DNA from: Martinezella lusitana
GTDB lineage: Bacteria > Pseudomonadota > Alphaproteobacteria > Rhizobiales > Rhizobiaceae
Assembly (NCBI RefSeq): GCF_900094565.1
Contig: NZ_FMAF01000013.1
Coordinates: 62,001 to 126,000, forward strand
DNA length: 64,000 nt
Reading direction: 5' to 3'
Shown: positions 27,968 to 35,676 of the stretch, in pieces
Layout: the number at the start of each line of letters is the position of its first letter
Position numbering within the stretch: the first letter of the stretch is position 1
Translations under genes and position numbers: made by a program
Notes under the pieces: model-generated
Databases searched by the model: none
The model's input: only the letters and a program-made list of their open reading frames with translations
What the model was told of the DNA's origin: nothing

Positions 27968-30900
27968 ATGAGCGGATCGCGATCAAATCCTACCGGTACG
28001 GGCGACTGGGCGTCGCTGGACGCTTTGAGCCGCACGATCGAGGGGCTGGAGGCGCGCATAGAGGGCCTGATGGGCACCGCCGCCTCCCGGGAGACCCGCC
28101 AGCGCGTTGCCGGCGGCTATGCAGCCGCTCCCGAGCGGGCCGCCGTACCGGAGCGCATGTCACCCCGCGTCGAACGCGAGGCCCCGGTCAGCCGACCCTA
28201 TGAACGCCCGCTGCGTGCCGAGCGTCAGGAAAACGATATTCGTCCCGACCCGCTTGCGGAGATCCGCCAGCGCCAGCGCGCGCTTGAGGCGAACCGCGAG
28301 CGGCTGCACGCGCGCCGTGACGATATCGCCCATGCCGAACCACAGCCGACCCGCCGGCCGGTCGATCCTTATACCTCCGCGCGCCAGCCGCAGCGGCCGA
28401 CCGCCGAAAGCTCAGTCGACATCGCCCAGGCGCTCGTCAACCTTCGCCAGGATCTCAAGCGTGACATCGCCGAAAGCGTGACCCGCGAAGTCGGCGCCTT
28501 ACGCCTCGAAATCCGCGACATCCGCGAGAGCGCGCAGAACACGCAATTCGCCGCCGACGTTCGCGAAGACATGACTCGCCTTGCCGACAGCATCAATCAA
28601 CTCGCTGGCCAGCCGGAAACGATGGGCCTGAAGGCCGAGTTCGACGAGCTCCGCTCCCTGATGGACGGCCTTGCCCGCGAGGAATCCCTGCATCATGTCG
28701 AGCGCCAGGTTAAGGCAATCGACACCGCCGGCCTGCAGGATGAGCTCGTTTCGCTTGCTTATCGCCTCGACGACATGAAACAGCAGCTGGCCGGCAGGAA
28801 CGACAGCCCGGCCGTGCATGCCCTGGAAAACAAGCTGCTGGCGATCGCGACCGCCGTGGAGAGCTTCGGCAGCATGATGCAGCCGCAGGATCAGGCGATG
28901 CAACGGCTGGAAGGCCGCATCGGCGGCCTTGCCGATCAGATAGACCTGATGGGCCGCGATGCGGCGCGGCGCCAGCCGGCCGACGATCTCTCCGGTCGTC
29001 TTGAAGCGCTCGCCGTGCGTATCGACGAATTGGGCAGCGCCAAGGCCGTCGCCCGGCTCGAGGAACGTCTGGACCAGCTTTCCTACATGATGGAGCACTC
29101 GCAGAAGGCCGCCGTGCAGCCCGAGCTCGTCGGTTATCTCGCCGACATCTCCCACAAGATCGATGCACTGGAGCATGGGTCGGTCGATCACGTGCTGGCG
29201 GACCGGCTCGATTACCTGGCCCGCCGCATCGACGAGATGGATTTTCATCCGCCGCTTCCCGCGGCCGGCCTCGACGACGGCATGGCTCACCGGCTGGAGG
29301 GGCGCCTGTCCGATATCGCGGCACGGCTGGAGGCCAGCACGGCCGCAGCGCCCACGGACACGCAGGCGCTGCGCAATCTCGAAGAGCAGATTGCCCATCT
29401 GTCCGCATTGCTGACGAATGAACCGAGGGCTGCTGCCGACCACATCCCGGTCGATTTCGACCGCCGGATGAGCGCCATCGAAGACTATATGGCGACCAAT
29501 GACGAATACATCATCGAAGCGGCGCGCCACGCGGCGGAAGCAGTCGTCGAGGCCTATTCCCGGGACGGCGGGATCGGCAATGGCGTGCAGGCCGTCGATA
29601 TGTCCGCTCTTAGCGCGCTCGCCGAGGATCTTCGCCATTTAGAGGATCTCAGCCGCAGCAGCGACGAACGCACGCACCGCACCTTCGAGGCGCTGCATGG
29701 CACGCTGCTGCAGATCGCCGACCGCCTGGATCACATGGAGCATCGCCGGCCGACACCTGCCATGCCCGGCGCCGGCTTCGAAAGCGACGTCTTCGCCGAA
29801 GAGAATGCGCCGGCAGTGAAACCGCCGATGGCCGGGCAGCAGAAGGCCGGGCCGATCATCCGCACGATTGCGCCCGCCGAATCCGCCGTCTCTTCCGAGG
29901 TCGCCATCGCGGAAGCGATCGATGCCAACACGAAAGCCGAAATCAAGGCGGCTGCGAAGAAGAGCGGCTCGAAGGCCGGTCTGCTCGCCAGCCTTGGCAA
30001 GCGTTTGTTCACGCCCGAAAAGGCGGAACCGATCTTCCCGCCGGACCGCCCGGTCATCGAACAGGCGCCGTCGATCGATCCCGCCGACATGATGCCCGCC
30101 GAAGAGGCCAACGCGCTGCTGGAGCCGGGCTCGGGCGCGCCCGACATCAAAAAAATCCTGGAGCGCGTGCGCGCCAGCCAGAATGCCGCGCGCAACGGCA
30201 ACAGCCGCCAGCCGACCGAAATCGAACGCGCCGACTATATCGCAGCAGCCCGCCGCGCCGCTCAGGCAGCGGCGATGGAAGTCGACCAGACGCAGCGCTC
30301 GACCCCTTCGTCCAAGAAGGACGCAAAAAAGGGCGGTGCATTTTCGCGCTTCCGTCGGCCGATCCTGCTTGCCGTCGGCGCAGCCCTGCTCGCCATCATG
30401 GCGTTTCCGCTGGTCAACACGCTGACGCGCGGCCAAAAGGCCCTGCCGCCCGCAGAGGTCTCGACGATGGCCTCGCCGGCAGCCAGCGCCGCGACCAACG
30501 GCATCGCCGCCAATGCAAGCCCGATGGTGAACAACCAGCAGCTCGCAAACCAATCCGCCTTGCCTGCCGTTTCCACGGGCAATGCGGCGGACGTTCAACA
30601 GACGGCAGCGCCCACCAATCCGGCCCCTGCGCAGACAAACGATCACCTGACGGTCGCTGCTCCGCTCGACGGCAACCAGGCAAGCGAGGCTCTGGCTCCG
30701 GTCGGCAGCACGCCGCCGTCCGCACAGCAGACGGCAGCCTTCGTTCCGGCCGACAAGGCAGCGCCGGCAGCAGCTTCCTCAGCGCCAACGGACATCAGTG
30801 TGCCCGACGGCATCCAGCCGCCTTCGCTCGCCGCCGCCGCCAAGTCGGGCGACCCGGTCGCGCTTTTCGAAATCGGCGCACGCTATACGGATGGTCGCGG

Positions 30901-31651
30901 CGTCGCGGCGGATCTCAAGCAAGCGGCAAGCTGGTATCAGCTTTCGGCCGACAAGGGTTACGCGCCCGCGCAGTACCGTCTTGCCAGCATGTACGAGAAG
31001 GGCAACGGCATCGACCACGATCTGGCCAAGGCCAAGCAATATTACGAGCAGGCCTCCAATCAGGGCAACGCCAGCGCCATGCATAACCTCGCCGTCCTCT
31101 ACGCCTCGGGCGCTGCCGGCCAGCAGGATTATGATTCGGCGGCAAACTGGTTCATCCGCGCCGCCAACCTCGGCGTGTCCGACAGCCAGTTCAACCTCGC
31201 GATCCTCTATGCGCGCGGCAACGGCGTGAAGGCGGATCTGCAGGAATCCTACAAGTGGTTCGCGATCGCCGCAAAGAGCGGCGACAAGGACGCCGCTCAG
31301 AAGCGCGACGAGGTCGCCAACGCCATGAAGCCGGCCGATCTCGAAAGCGCTCGCGCCAAGGTCGACCTCTGGAAAGTGCAGCCGACCGACGCCAAGGCCA
31401 ACGGCACCGACATTCCGGAGGAATGGACGACCGGCAAGGGCGTGAACACAGCCTCCATCGACATGAAGAAGGCTATTCGCAACATCCAGGCGATCCTCAA
31501 CAAGAACGGTTTCGACGCCGGTGCGCCTGATGGCAGCATGGGCGACAAGACCGTGGCGGCATTGAAAAGCTTCCAGAAGTCGGTCGGCCTGCCGTCGGAC
31601 GGCCGGGTGACCGATCAGGTCGTCAAGGAGCTTCTGGCCCGCAACAAATAG
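27968..31651 (+). CDS. podJ: Polar organelle development protein PodJ-like (coiled coil, membrane segment, Sel1 repeats, peptidoglycan-binding domain)
   Basis: A 1227-aa bitopic protein. The cytoplasmic part (to about residue 790) is rich in coiled-coil heptads of the form LEERLDQL and LADRLDYLARRIDEM. One membrane segment (ILLAVGAALLAIMAFPLV) lies near 796-815. The periplasmic part has a low-complexity linker, about four Sel1 repeats (YTDGRGVAADLKQAASWYQL, then three more) near 955-1100, and a C-terminal peptidoglycan-binding domain (AIRNIQAILNKNGFDAGAPD). This order matches PodJ, which marks a cell pole and organises growth and division in Caulobacter and Agrobacterium. The frame is open from 27812, but the ATG at 27968 starts the conserved region. 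A terminator follows. Confidence 0.88.
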   Translation: MSGSRSNPTGTGDWASLDALSRTIEGLEARIEGLMGTAASRETRQRVAGGYAAAPERAAVPERMSPRVEREAPVSRPYERPLRAERQENDIRPDPLAEIRQRQRALEANRERLHARRDDIAHAEPQPTRRPVDPYTSARQPQRPTAESSVDIAQALVNLRQDLKRDIAESVTREVGALRLEIRDIRESAQNTQFAADVREDMTRLADSINQLAGQPETMGLKAEFDELRSLMDGLAREESLHHVERQVKAIDTAGLQDELVSLAYRLDDMKQQLAGRNDSPAVHALENKLLAIATAVESFGSMMQPQDQAMQRLEGRIGGLADQIDLMGRDAARRQPADDLSGRLEALAVRIDELGSAKAVARLEERLDQLSYMMEHSQKAAVQPELVGYLADISHKIDALEHGSVDHVLADRLDYLARRIDEMDFHPPLPAAGLDDGMAHRLEGRLSDIAARLEASTAAAPTDTQALRNLEEQIAHLSALLTNEPRAAADHIPVDFDRRMSAIEDYMATNDEYIIEAARHAAEAVVEAYSRDGGIGNGVQAVDMSALSALAEDLRHLEDLSRSSDERTHRTFEALHGTLLQIADRLDHMEHRRPTPAMPGAGFESDVFAEENAPAVKPPMAGQQKAGPIIRTIAPAESAVSSEVAIAEAIDANTKAEIKAAAKKSGSKAGLLASLGKRLFTPEKAEPIFPPDRPVIEQAPSIDPADMMPAEEANALLEPGSGAPDIKKILERVRASQNAARNGNSRQPTEIERADYIAAARRAAQAAAMEVDQTQRSTPSSKKDAKKGGAFSRFRRPILLAVGAALLAIMAFPLVNTLTRGQKALPPAEVSTMASPAASAATNGIAANASPMVNNQQLANQSALPAVSTGNAADVQQTAAPTNPAPAQTNDHLTVAAPLDGNQASEALAPVGSTPPSAQQTAAFVPADKAAPAAASSAPTDISVPDGIQPPSLAAAAKSGDPVALFEIGARYTDGRGVAADLKQAASWYQLSADKGYAPAQYRLASMYEKGNGIDHDLAKAKQYYEQASNQGNASAMHNLAVLYASGAAGQQDYDSAANWFIRAANLGVSDSQFNLAILYARGNGVKADLQESYKWFAIAAKSGDKDAAQKRDEVANAMKPADLESARAKVDLWKVQPTDAKANGTDIPEEWTTGKGVNTASIDMKKAIRNIQAILNKNGFDAGAPDGSMGDKTVAALKSFQKSVGLPSDGRVTDQVVKELLARNK

Positions 31652-31686
31652 GCTTTGCGGCTCCTGCGGAGTTCAGGACATCGACA

Positions 31687-31713
31687 TGCCGGCGCCACCA
31701 TGCCGGCATTTTT
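31687..31713 (+). terminator. Intrinsic terminator of podJ
   Basis: A 7-bp stem TGCCGGC (31687-31693) and GCCGGCA (31702-31708) with an 8-nt loop is followed directly by TTTTT. It lies 36 bp after the podJ stop. The rest of the gap to 31950 shows no gene. Confidence 0.8.
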
Positions 31714-31950
31714 CGTTTCGGGGAGCCGCGATACGCACTGCCGTCTACATCCTGTCACCCGTCTGCTGGATCAACGTCACAGAAATGCGGAAAAATCCGC
31801 GCTAGAGTGGAGCCAGCAATTCGAAAACTGAAGCGGCATGGCTTTTCCTAAGGCTCTGGCAACGATTTCAGATTAGAATCCGCTGTTTAAAGGGGAAAAT
31901 GGTCCGGGCTCCGGTCGACATGCCGGAATGCCTGCAAATGGGAACAACGC

Positions 31951-32874
31951 GTGACGATCTATCTGCCGATCGCAGAACTGTCGGTGAATATCCTCATTAT
32001 TCTCGGCATGGGCGCAGCCGTAGGGTTCCTCTCCGGCATGTTCGGCGTCGGCGGCGGCTTTCTCATCACGCCCCTCCTGATCTTCTACAACATCCCGCCC
32101 GTCGTCGCGGTCGCCACCGGCTCCAATCAGGTCGTCGCCTCCTCGGTCTCGGGCGCGCTTACCCATTTTCGCCGCGGCTCGCTCGATCTGAAGCTGGGGG
32201 CGATACTTCTGGCGGGCGGCCTTGCGGGTGCGACGTTCGGCCTCTGGCTGTTCGTGCTGCTGCGCCGACTGGGCCAGATCGACCTGATCATCTCGCTGAT
32301 CTACGTGCTTTTGCTCGGCACCGTCGGAACGCTGATGCTGTGGGAAAGCGTGCGGGCGATGCGCCGGGCCGCGGGAAAGCTGCCGCCGTCCTCCGGCAAG
32401 CCGCGCCATCATAACTGGGTGCAGCGCCTGCCCCTGAAGCTGCGCTTCAAGAAATCCAAGCTCTATCTCAGCGCCATACCGGTCGTCGGCCTCGGCTTCT
32501 TCGTCGGCATGCTGACGCCCATGGGTATCGGCGGCGGCTTCATCCTCGTGCCGGCCATGATCTATCTGCTGCGCGTTCCGACGAACGTGGTCGTCGGCAC
32601 CTCGCTGTTCCAGGTCATTTTCGTGACGGCCTTCACCACCATCGTCCAGGCCGCAACCAACTATTCCGTCGATATCATACTGGCCTTCCTGCTGATGGTG
32701 GCGGGCGTCGTCGGCGCCCAATACGGCGTGCGCGTCGGCCAGAGGCTGCGCGGCGAGCAGTTGCGCGCCTTGCTCGGCCTCCTCGTTCTCGCCGTCGGGC
32801 TTCGCCTGGCAATCGCCCTGGTGGTCACGCCAGCAGACGTCTATTCTGTCGTCCTCGAAGGGGTAAGCAGATGA
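31951..32874 (+). CDS. TauE/SafE family sulfite exporter-like permease
   Basis: A 307-aa inner-membrane protein with two repeated halves. Each half has the family motif: GFLSGMFGVGGGFLITPLL at residues 26-44 and FVGMLTPMGIGGGFILVP near 190. A cytoplasmic loop rich in basic residues (about 130-165) separates them. The family exports or imports sulfite, sulfoacetate and similar anions, with substrate unknown here. The start is GTG at 31951 with GGGAAC upstream. Its stop overlaps the next gene by 4 bp (ATGA), so the two are translationally coupled. Confidence 0.88.
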   Translation: MTIYLPIAELSVNILIILGMGAAVGFLSGMFGVGGGFLITPLLIFYNIPPVVAVATGSNQVVASSVSGALTHFRRGSLDLKLGAILLAGGLAGATFGLWLFVLLRRLGQIDLIISLIYVLLLGTVGTLMLWESVRAMRRAAGKLPPSSGKPRHHNWVQRLPLKLRFKKSKLYLSAIPVVGLGFFVGMLTPMGIGGGFILVPAMIYLLRVPTNVVVGTSLFQVIFVTAFTTIVQAATNYSVDIILAFLLMVAGVVGAQYGVRVGQRLRGEQLRALLGLLVLAVGLRLAIALVVTPADVYSVVLEGVSR

Positions 32875-33680
32875 GGCGCGTCGGCTTGCTCATCGCCGCG
32901 ACACTGCTGCTTGCGCCGCTCGGCGGCCAGGCGCAGGTGCTTCTCGATCAGCCGACGACCTCGACATCATCGCGCGAGACTATGGAGATCGGCACCTCGA
33001 CGAGCGAGATCGCCATCACCTCAGACTTCGCCGGCGCCGACCTGACGATCTTCGGCGCCCTTTCGAACACCGACCAGCTGCTTCTGGCGATCGGCCAGTA
33101 TGACATCGTCGTCGTGCTGGAGGGCCCACGCGAAAACGCCACGGTGCGTAGGAAAGAGCGCGTCTTCGGCATCTGGGTCAACACCCGGTCGATGACATTC
33201 GAGCATGTGCCGCAGGCCTATTCTCTGTCGAGCACGCGCGCCGTCGACAATATCACCGCGCCGCTCGAACTCAGCGACCGCGGCATCGGCGTCGACCATA
33301 TTCCCCTGACCCCGGTCGGCTTCGTCGGCAATGTCGCTGACGTGCCGGAATTCCGGCAGGCCTTCCGCCGGCTGCAATCGGCCGGAGGCCTCTATGAAAG
33401 CGATCCGGCAGGCGTGCGCTTCGTCAGTTCCACACTGTTCAAAGCGACGCTCAGAATACCCGCCGATGTGCCGAACGGCGTGCATACGGTGCGCGCCTAT
33501 CTCTTCAAAACCGGCAAGTTTCTGAACGAAAAATCCCTGCCGCTGCGGGTCATCAAGACTGGCATAGAGCAGATGATAACCGACGCCGCGCACCAGCGAC
33601 CGATCACCTACGGCGTGTTCTCCGTCTTGCTGGCATTGATTACCGGATGGGCGGCAAGCTTCATATTCCGGAAAAGCTGA
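32871..33680 (+). CDS. TIGR02186 family membrane-anchored protein
   Basis: A 269-aa protein with a signal peptide (RVGLLIAATLLLAPLGGQA) and a C-terminal membrane segment (TYGVFSVLLALITGWAASF). The domain between, with EIAITSDFAGADLTIFGAL and IVVVLEGPRENATVRRKER, matches the alphaproteobacterial TIGR02186 family as I recall it. The family has no established function. It is nearly always next to the TauE/SafE permease, as here, with a 4-bp overlap, so it probably is a periplasmic partner of that transporter. It is convergent with the HxlR gene with no gap. Confidence 0.8.
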   Translation: MRRVGLLIAATLLLAPLGGQAQVLLDQPTTSTSSRETMEIGTSTSEIAITSDFAGADLTIFGALSNTDQLLLAIGQYDIVVVLEGPRENATVRRKERVFGIWVNTRSMTFEHVPQAYSLSSTRAVDNITAPLELSDRGIGVDHIPLTPVGFVGNVADVPEFRQAFRRLQSAGGLYESDPAGVRFVSSTLFKATLRIPADVPNGVHTVRAYLFKTGKFLNEKSLPLRVIKTGIEQMITDAAHQRPITYGVFSVLLALITGWAASFIFRKS

Positions 33681-34184
33681 TCATTCGCTTTTCTTGCGCT
33701 CGACGACCGCGAGATAGGCTTGCGTCAATCTGCCAAGCACCGACGGCGTGCCCGGTGGCAGCACCTTGCCGAGATGCCTGGCGCGCAGTTCGTCCATGAA
33801 ATCCTCCCAGAGCTTCGGCCCACCCTCTTCCAGCAGCTCGGCGCGGATCGACAGTTCCTCCGAGACCGGAAGATGCTTGCGGCCCCAGGCGCCCATGTGG
33901 GCAAAGAGCGGCACGAGATCGATCGCCATCTCGGTGAGGCTGTAGACGGCTTTCTGTTTGTGGGTGGGATCATCGTCACGGGTGAGAAGCCCGCGCTCGA
34001 CCAGCCGCTTCAGGCGGTCGGCGAGAATATTCGAAGCGATACCCTCCTCCGACTTCTGCAGCAGCTCGCGGAAATGGCGGCGATTGCCGAACATGATGTC
34101 CCTGATGATGATCAGGCTCCAGCGATCGCCGAGGATTTCCAGCGTCAGATTGATCGGGCAGCCTGAGCGGTGCAATGCGTCCAT
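33681..34184 (-). CDS. HxlR family transcriptional regulator
   Basis: A 167-aa winged-helix regulator. The HxlR core is CPINLTLEILGDRWSLIII, RRHFRELLQKSEEGIASNIL, and RLKRLVERGLLTRDDDPTHK followed by YSLTEMAIDLVPLF. Cys8 near the N terminus is where many HxlR proteins sense electrophiles or oxidants. The ATG at 34184 has GGAGACTCTT upstream; the earlier ATG at 34217 has no ribosome site and lies in the operator. It is divergent from a DHFR-like reductase gene that it probably controls. Confidence 0.9.
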   Translation of the reverse strand: MDALHRSGCPINLTLEILGDRWSLIIIRDIMFGNRRHFRELLQKSEEGIASNILADRLKRLVERGLLTRDDDPTHKQKAVYSLTEMAIDLVPLFAHMGAWGRKHLPVSEELSIRAELLEEGGPKLWEDFMDELRARHLGKVLPPGTPSVLGRLTQAYLAVVERKKSE

Positions 34185-34197
34185 AAGAGTCTCCAAA

Positions 34198-34255
34198 AAC
34201 TGCTTGCATTTTGCCATCAGTCGAACTAGTTTTCAACTGCTTGCATTTAGCAAGC
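34198..34255. promoter_or_regulatory. Direct repeat operator between HxlR and reductase genes
   Basis: The 14-bp sequence AACTGCTTGCATTT is repeated exactly at 34198-34211 and 34235-34248, with starts 37 bp apart. The second copy extends into the perfect palindrome GCTTGC-ATTTA-GCAAGC (34239-34255). These are likely sites for the adjacent HxlR regulator. Confidence 0.75.
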
Positions 34256-34293
34256 GGTTTTGATCATGATACGGTTATGGCGAAGGAAAAACG

Positions 34294-34854
34294 ATGAGGA
34301 AGCTTGTTGTCTGGAATCTTATGACGCTCGACGGCTACTTCGAGGGAATCAAGCCATGGGACCTCGATTTTCACATGCTCACCTGGGGCGACGAACTGGA
34401 ACGCTATGCGACCGAGCTCGGCCACGAGGGCGACCTATTGATCTTCGGCCGCAAGACCTATGAGGGAATGGCCGCCTACTGGCGGACCGCAACTGAGACA
34501 CCCGATATCGCCGCCTATATGAACGGTATCGCCAAGATCGCCGCCTCGCGGACGCTCGACAAGGCGGAATGGAACAATACCCGCGTGGTTCGCGACATTG
34601 CCGCCGAAGTCAGGAAGTTGAAGGAAGAGCCCGGCAAGACCATGTTCGTCTTCGGCAGCGCCGAGGTGACGGATGTGTTGCTCAAGGCTGATCTGGTGGA
34701 CGAGATCCGCATCTGCCTCGTTCCCGTCGTGCTGGGCGCCGGCAATCCGCATTTCAAGCCGGCAGCCGAGCAGAGACCGTTGAAGCTGCTTGAATCCAGA
34801 GCGCTGAAAACGGGAGCGGTGGTCCTGCGCTACGAGCCGGTGAAATTTGCCTGA
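34294..34854 (+). CDS. Dihydrofolate reductase family protein (RibD C-terminal type)
   Basis: A 186-aa reductase fold protein. It has the DHFR-like start RKLVVWNLMTLDGYFEG, the NADPH-binding LLIFGRKTYEGMAAYW, then FVFGSAEVTDVLLKADLVDE and LVPVVLGAGNPHF. This is the YwjB/YyaP subgroup, which is not a true folate enzyme and whose substrates are unknown. Its gene faces HxlR, and the operator repeats in the gap suggest induction by a reactive compound. The ATG follows AAGGAAAAACG. Confidence 0.87.
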   Translation: MRKLVVWNLMTLDGYFEGIKPWDLDFHMLTWGDELERYATELGHEGDLLIFGRKTYEGMAAYWRTATETPDIAAYMNGIAKIAASRTLDKAEWNNTRVVRDIAAEVRKLKEEPGKTMFVFGSAEVTDVLLKADLVDEIRICLVPVVLGAGNPHFKPAAEQRPLKLLESRALKTGAVVLRYEPVKFA

Positions 34855-34860
34855 AATGCT

Positions 34861-35598
34861 TCAGGCCGACAGATTGCCAAACCGCACCGAATAGATCCGG
34901 TCGCGGCCGAGCAGGTGGGCGATCAGGCTCTCCGGCTCGAACAGGCCGGCCATGGCCTTGTGGCGAAGGTCGAGGCCGCCGGTCATGACGCCGAAGGCGG
35001 GCATCAGCAGACGTGCGCCGTCCGTGGCGAAACATGGGCGTCGCACCGATTTCTCACGGCGACGGACGGTGGCGGAAGGATGCAGGTGGCCGGCGATCTC
35101 GCCGGCATGCCGTCCCGTCTTCGGCTCGTGGCGGAAGGTCAGCCCGCCATAGTGCATCTCGTCAACCGAATGACCGGGCAGATCGACGGTACCGTCCGGA
35201 TCATGATTGCCGTTGATCCATATCCATTCGCGGCCGCGCGCCATGGTGACGATCAGGCTCCGAAACTCCTCCGGCAGATGCTGCGAGCCAAGGCGATCGT
35301 GGAAATTGTCGCCAAGCGAGACGACGAGCTTCGGGTCGTAACGGGAGATGACGGCTGCCAGCACGGTCAGCGTCGCCAGCGTATCGTAAGGCGGCAGCAG
35401 CATGCCGCGGCGGGCGAAAGCGGCGCCCTTTTCCAGATGCAGATCGGAGACGACGAGAATGCCGGCATCCGGCAGATAGAGGGCACCGAGCGGATCGCAG
35501 AGGGCGGCAACGCCGTGAACGACGGTCTCGGCGCCCGACGCAGTTGTCGCGCCGTTCCCTTGACCGTTGATATCTCGCGCTAGCGCCAGGCGGTTCAT
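34861..35598 (-). CDS. pdeM: Ligase-associated DNA damage response endonuclease PdeM
   Basis: A 245-aa metallophosphoesterase. The metal-binding motifs are in order: DLHLEKGAAFARRG (D-x-H), SLGDNFHDR (GD), INGNHDPDG (GNHD) and GEIAGHLHPSA (GH-x-H). The layout and the neighbouring Lhr-like helicase gene, 78 bp upstream, identify the PdeM family, which is encoded next to a helicase, an exonuclease and an ATP-dependent ligase. Here only the helicase partner is present. The ATG at 35598 is chosen over a GTG one codon earlier. Confidence 0.86.
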   Translation of the reverse strand: MNRLALARDINGQGNGATTASGAETVVHGVAALCDPLGALYLPDAGILVVSDLHLEKGAAFARRGMLLPPYDTLATLTVLAAVISRYDPKLVVSLGDNFHDRLGSQHLPEEFRSLIVTMARGREWIWINGNHDPDGTVDLPGHSVDEMHYGGLTFRHEPKTGRHAGEIAGHLHPSATVRRREKSVRRPCFATDGARLLMPAFGVMTGGLDLRHKAMAGLFEPESLIAHLLGRDRIYSVRFGNLSA

Positions 35599-35676
35599 CA
35601 CCCTAATACTCTACCTTTGTCGTCTGTTTCGCATGATCTCGTCCAATAACCGCTTCACACTTTTTGGGATCATGCT

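Noticed and set aside
28499-29638. 379-codon open frame antisense to podJ
   Set aside because: It lies in the coiled-coil codons of podJ, has no recognisable domain and matches the usual shadow pattern.
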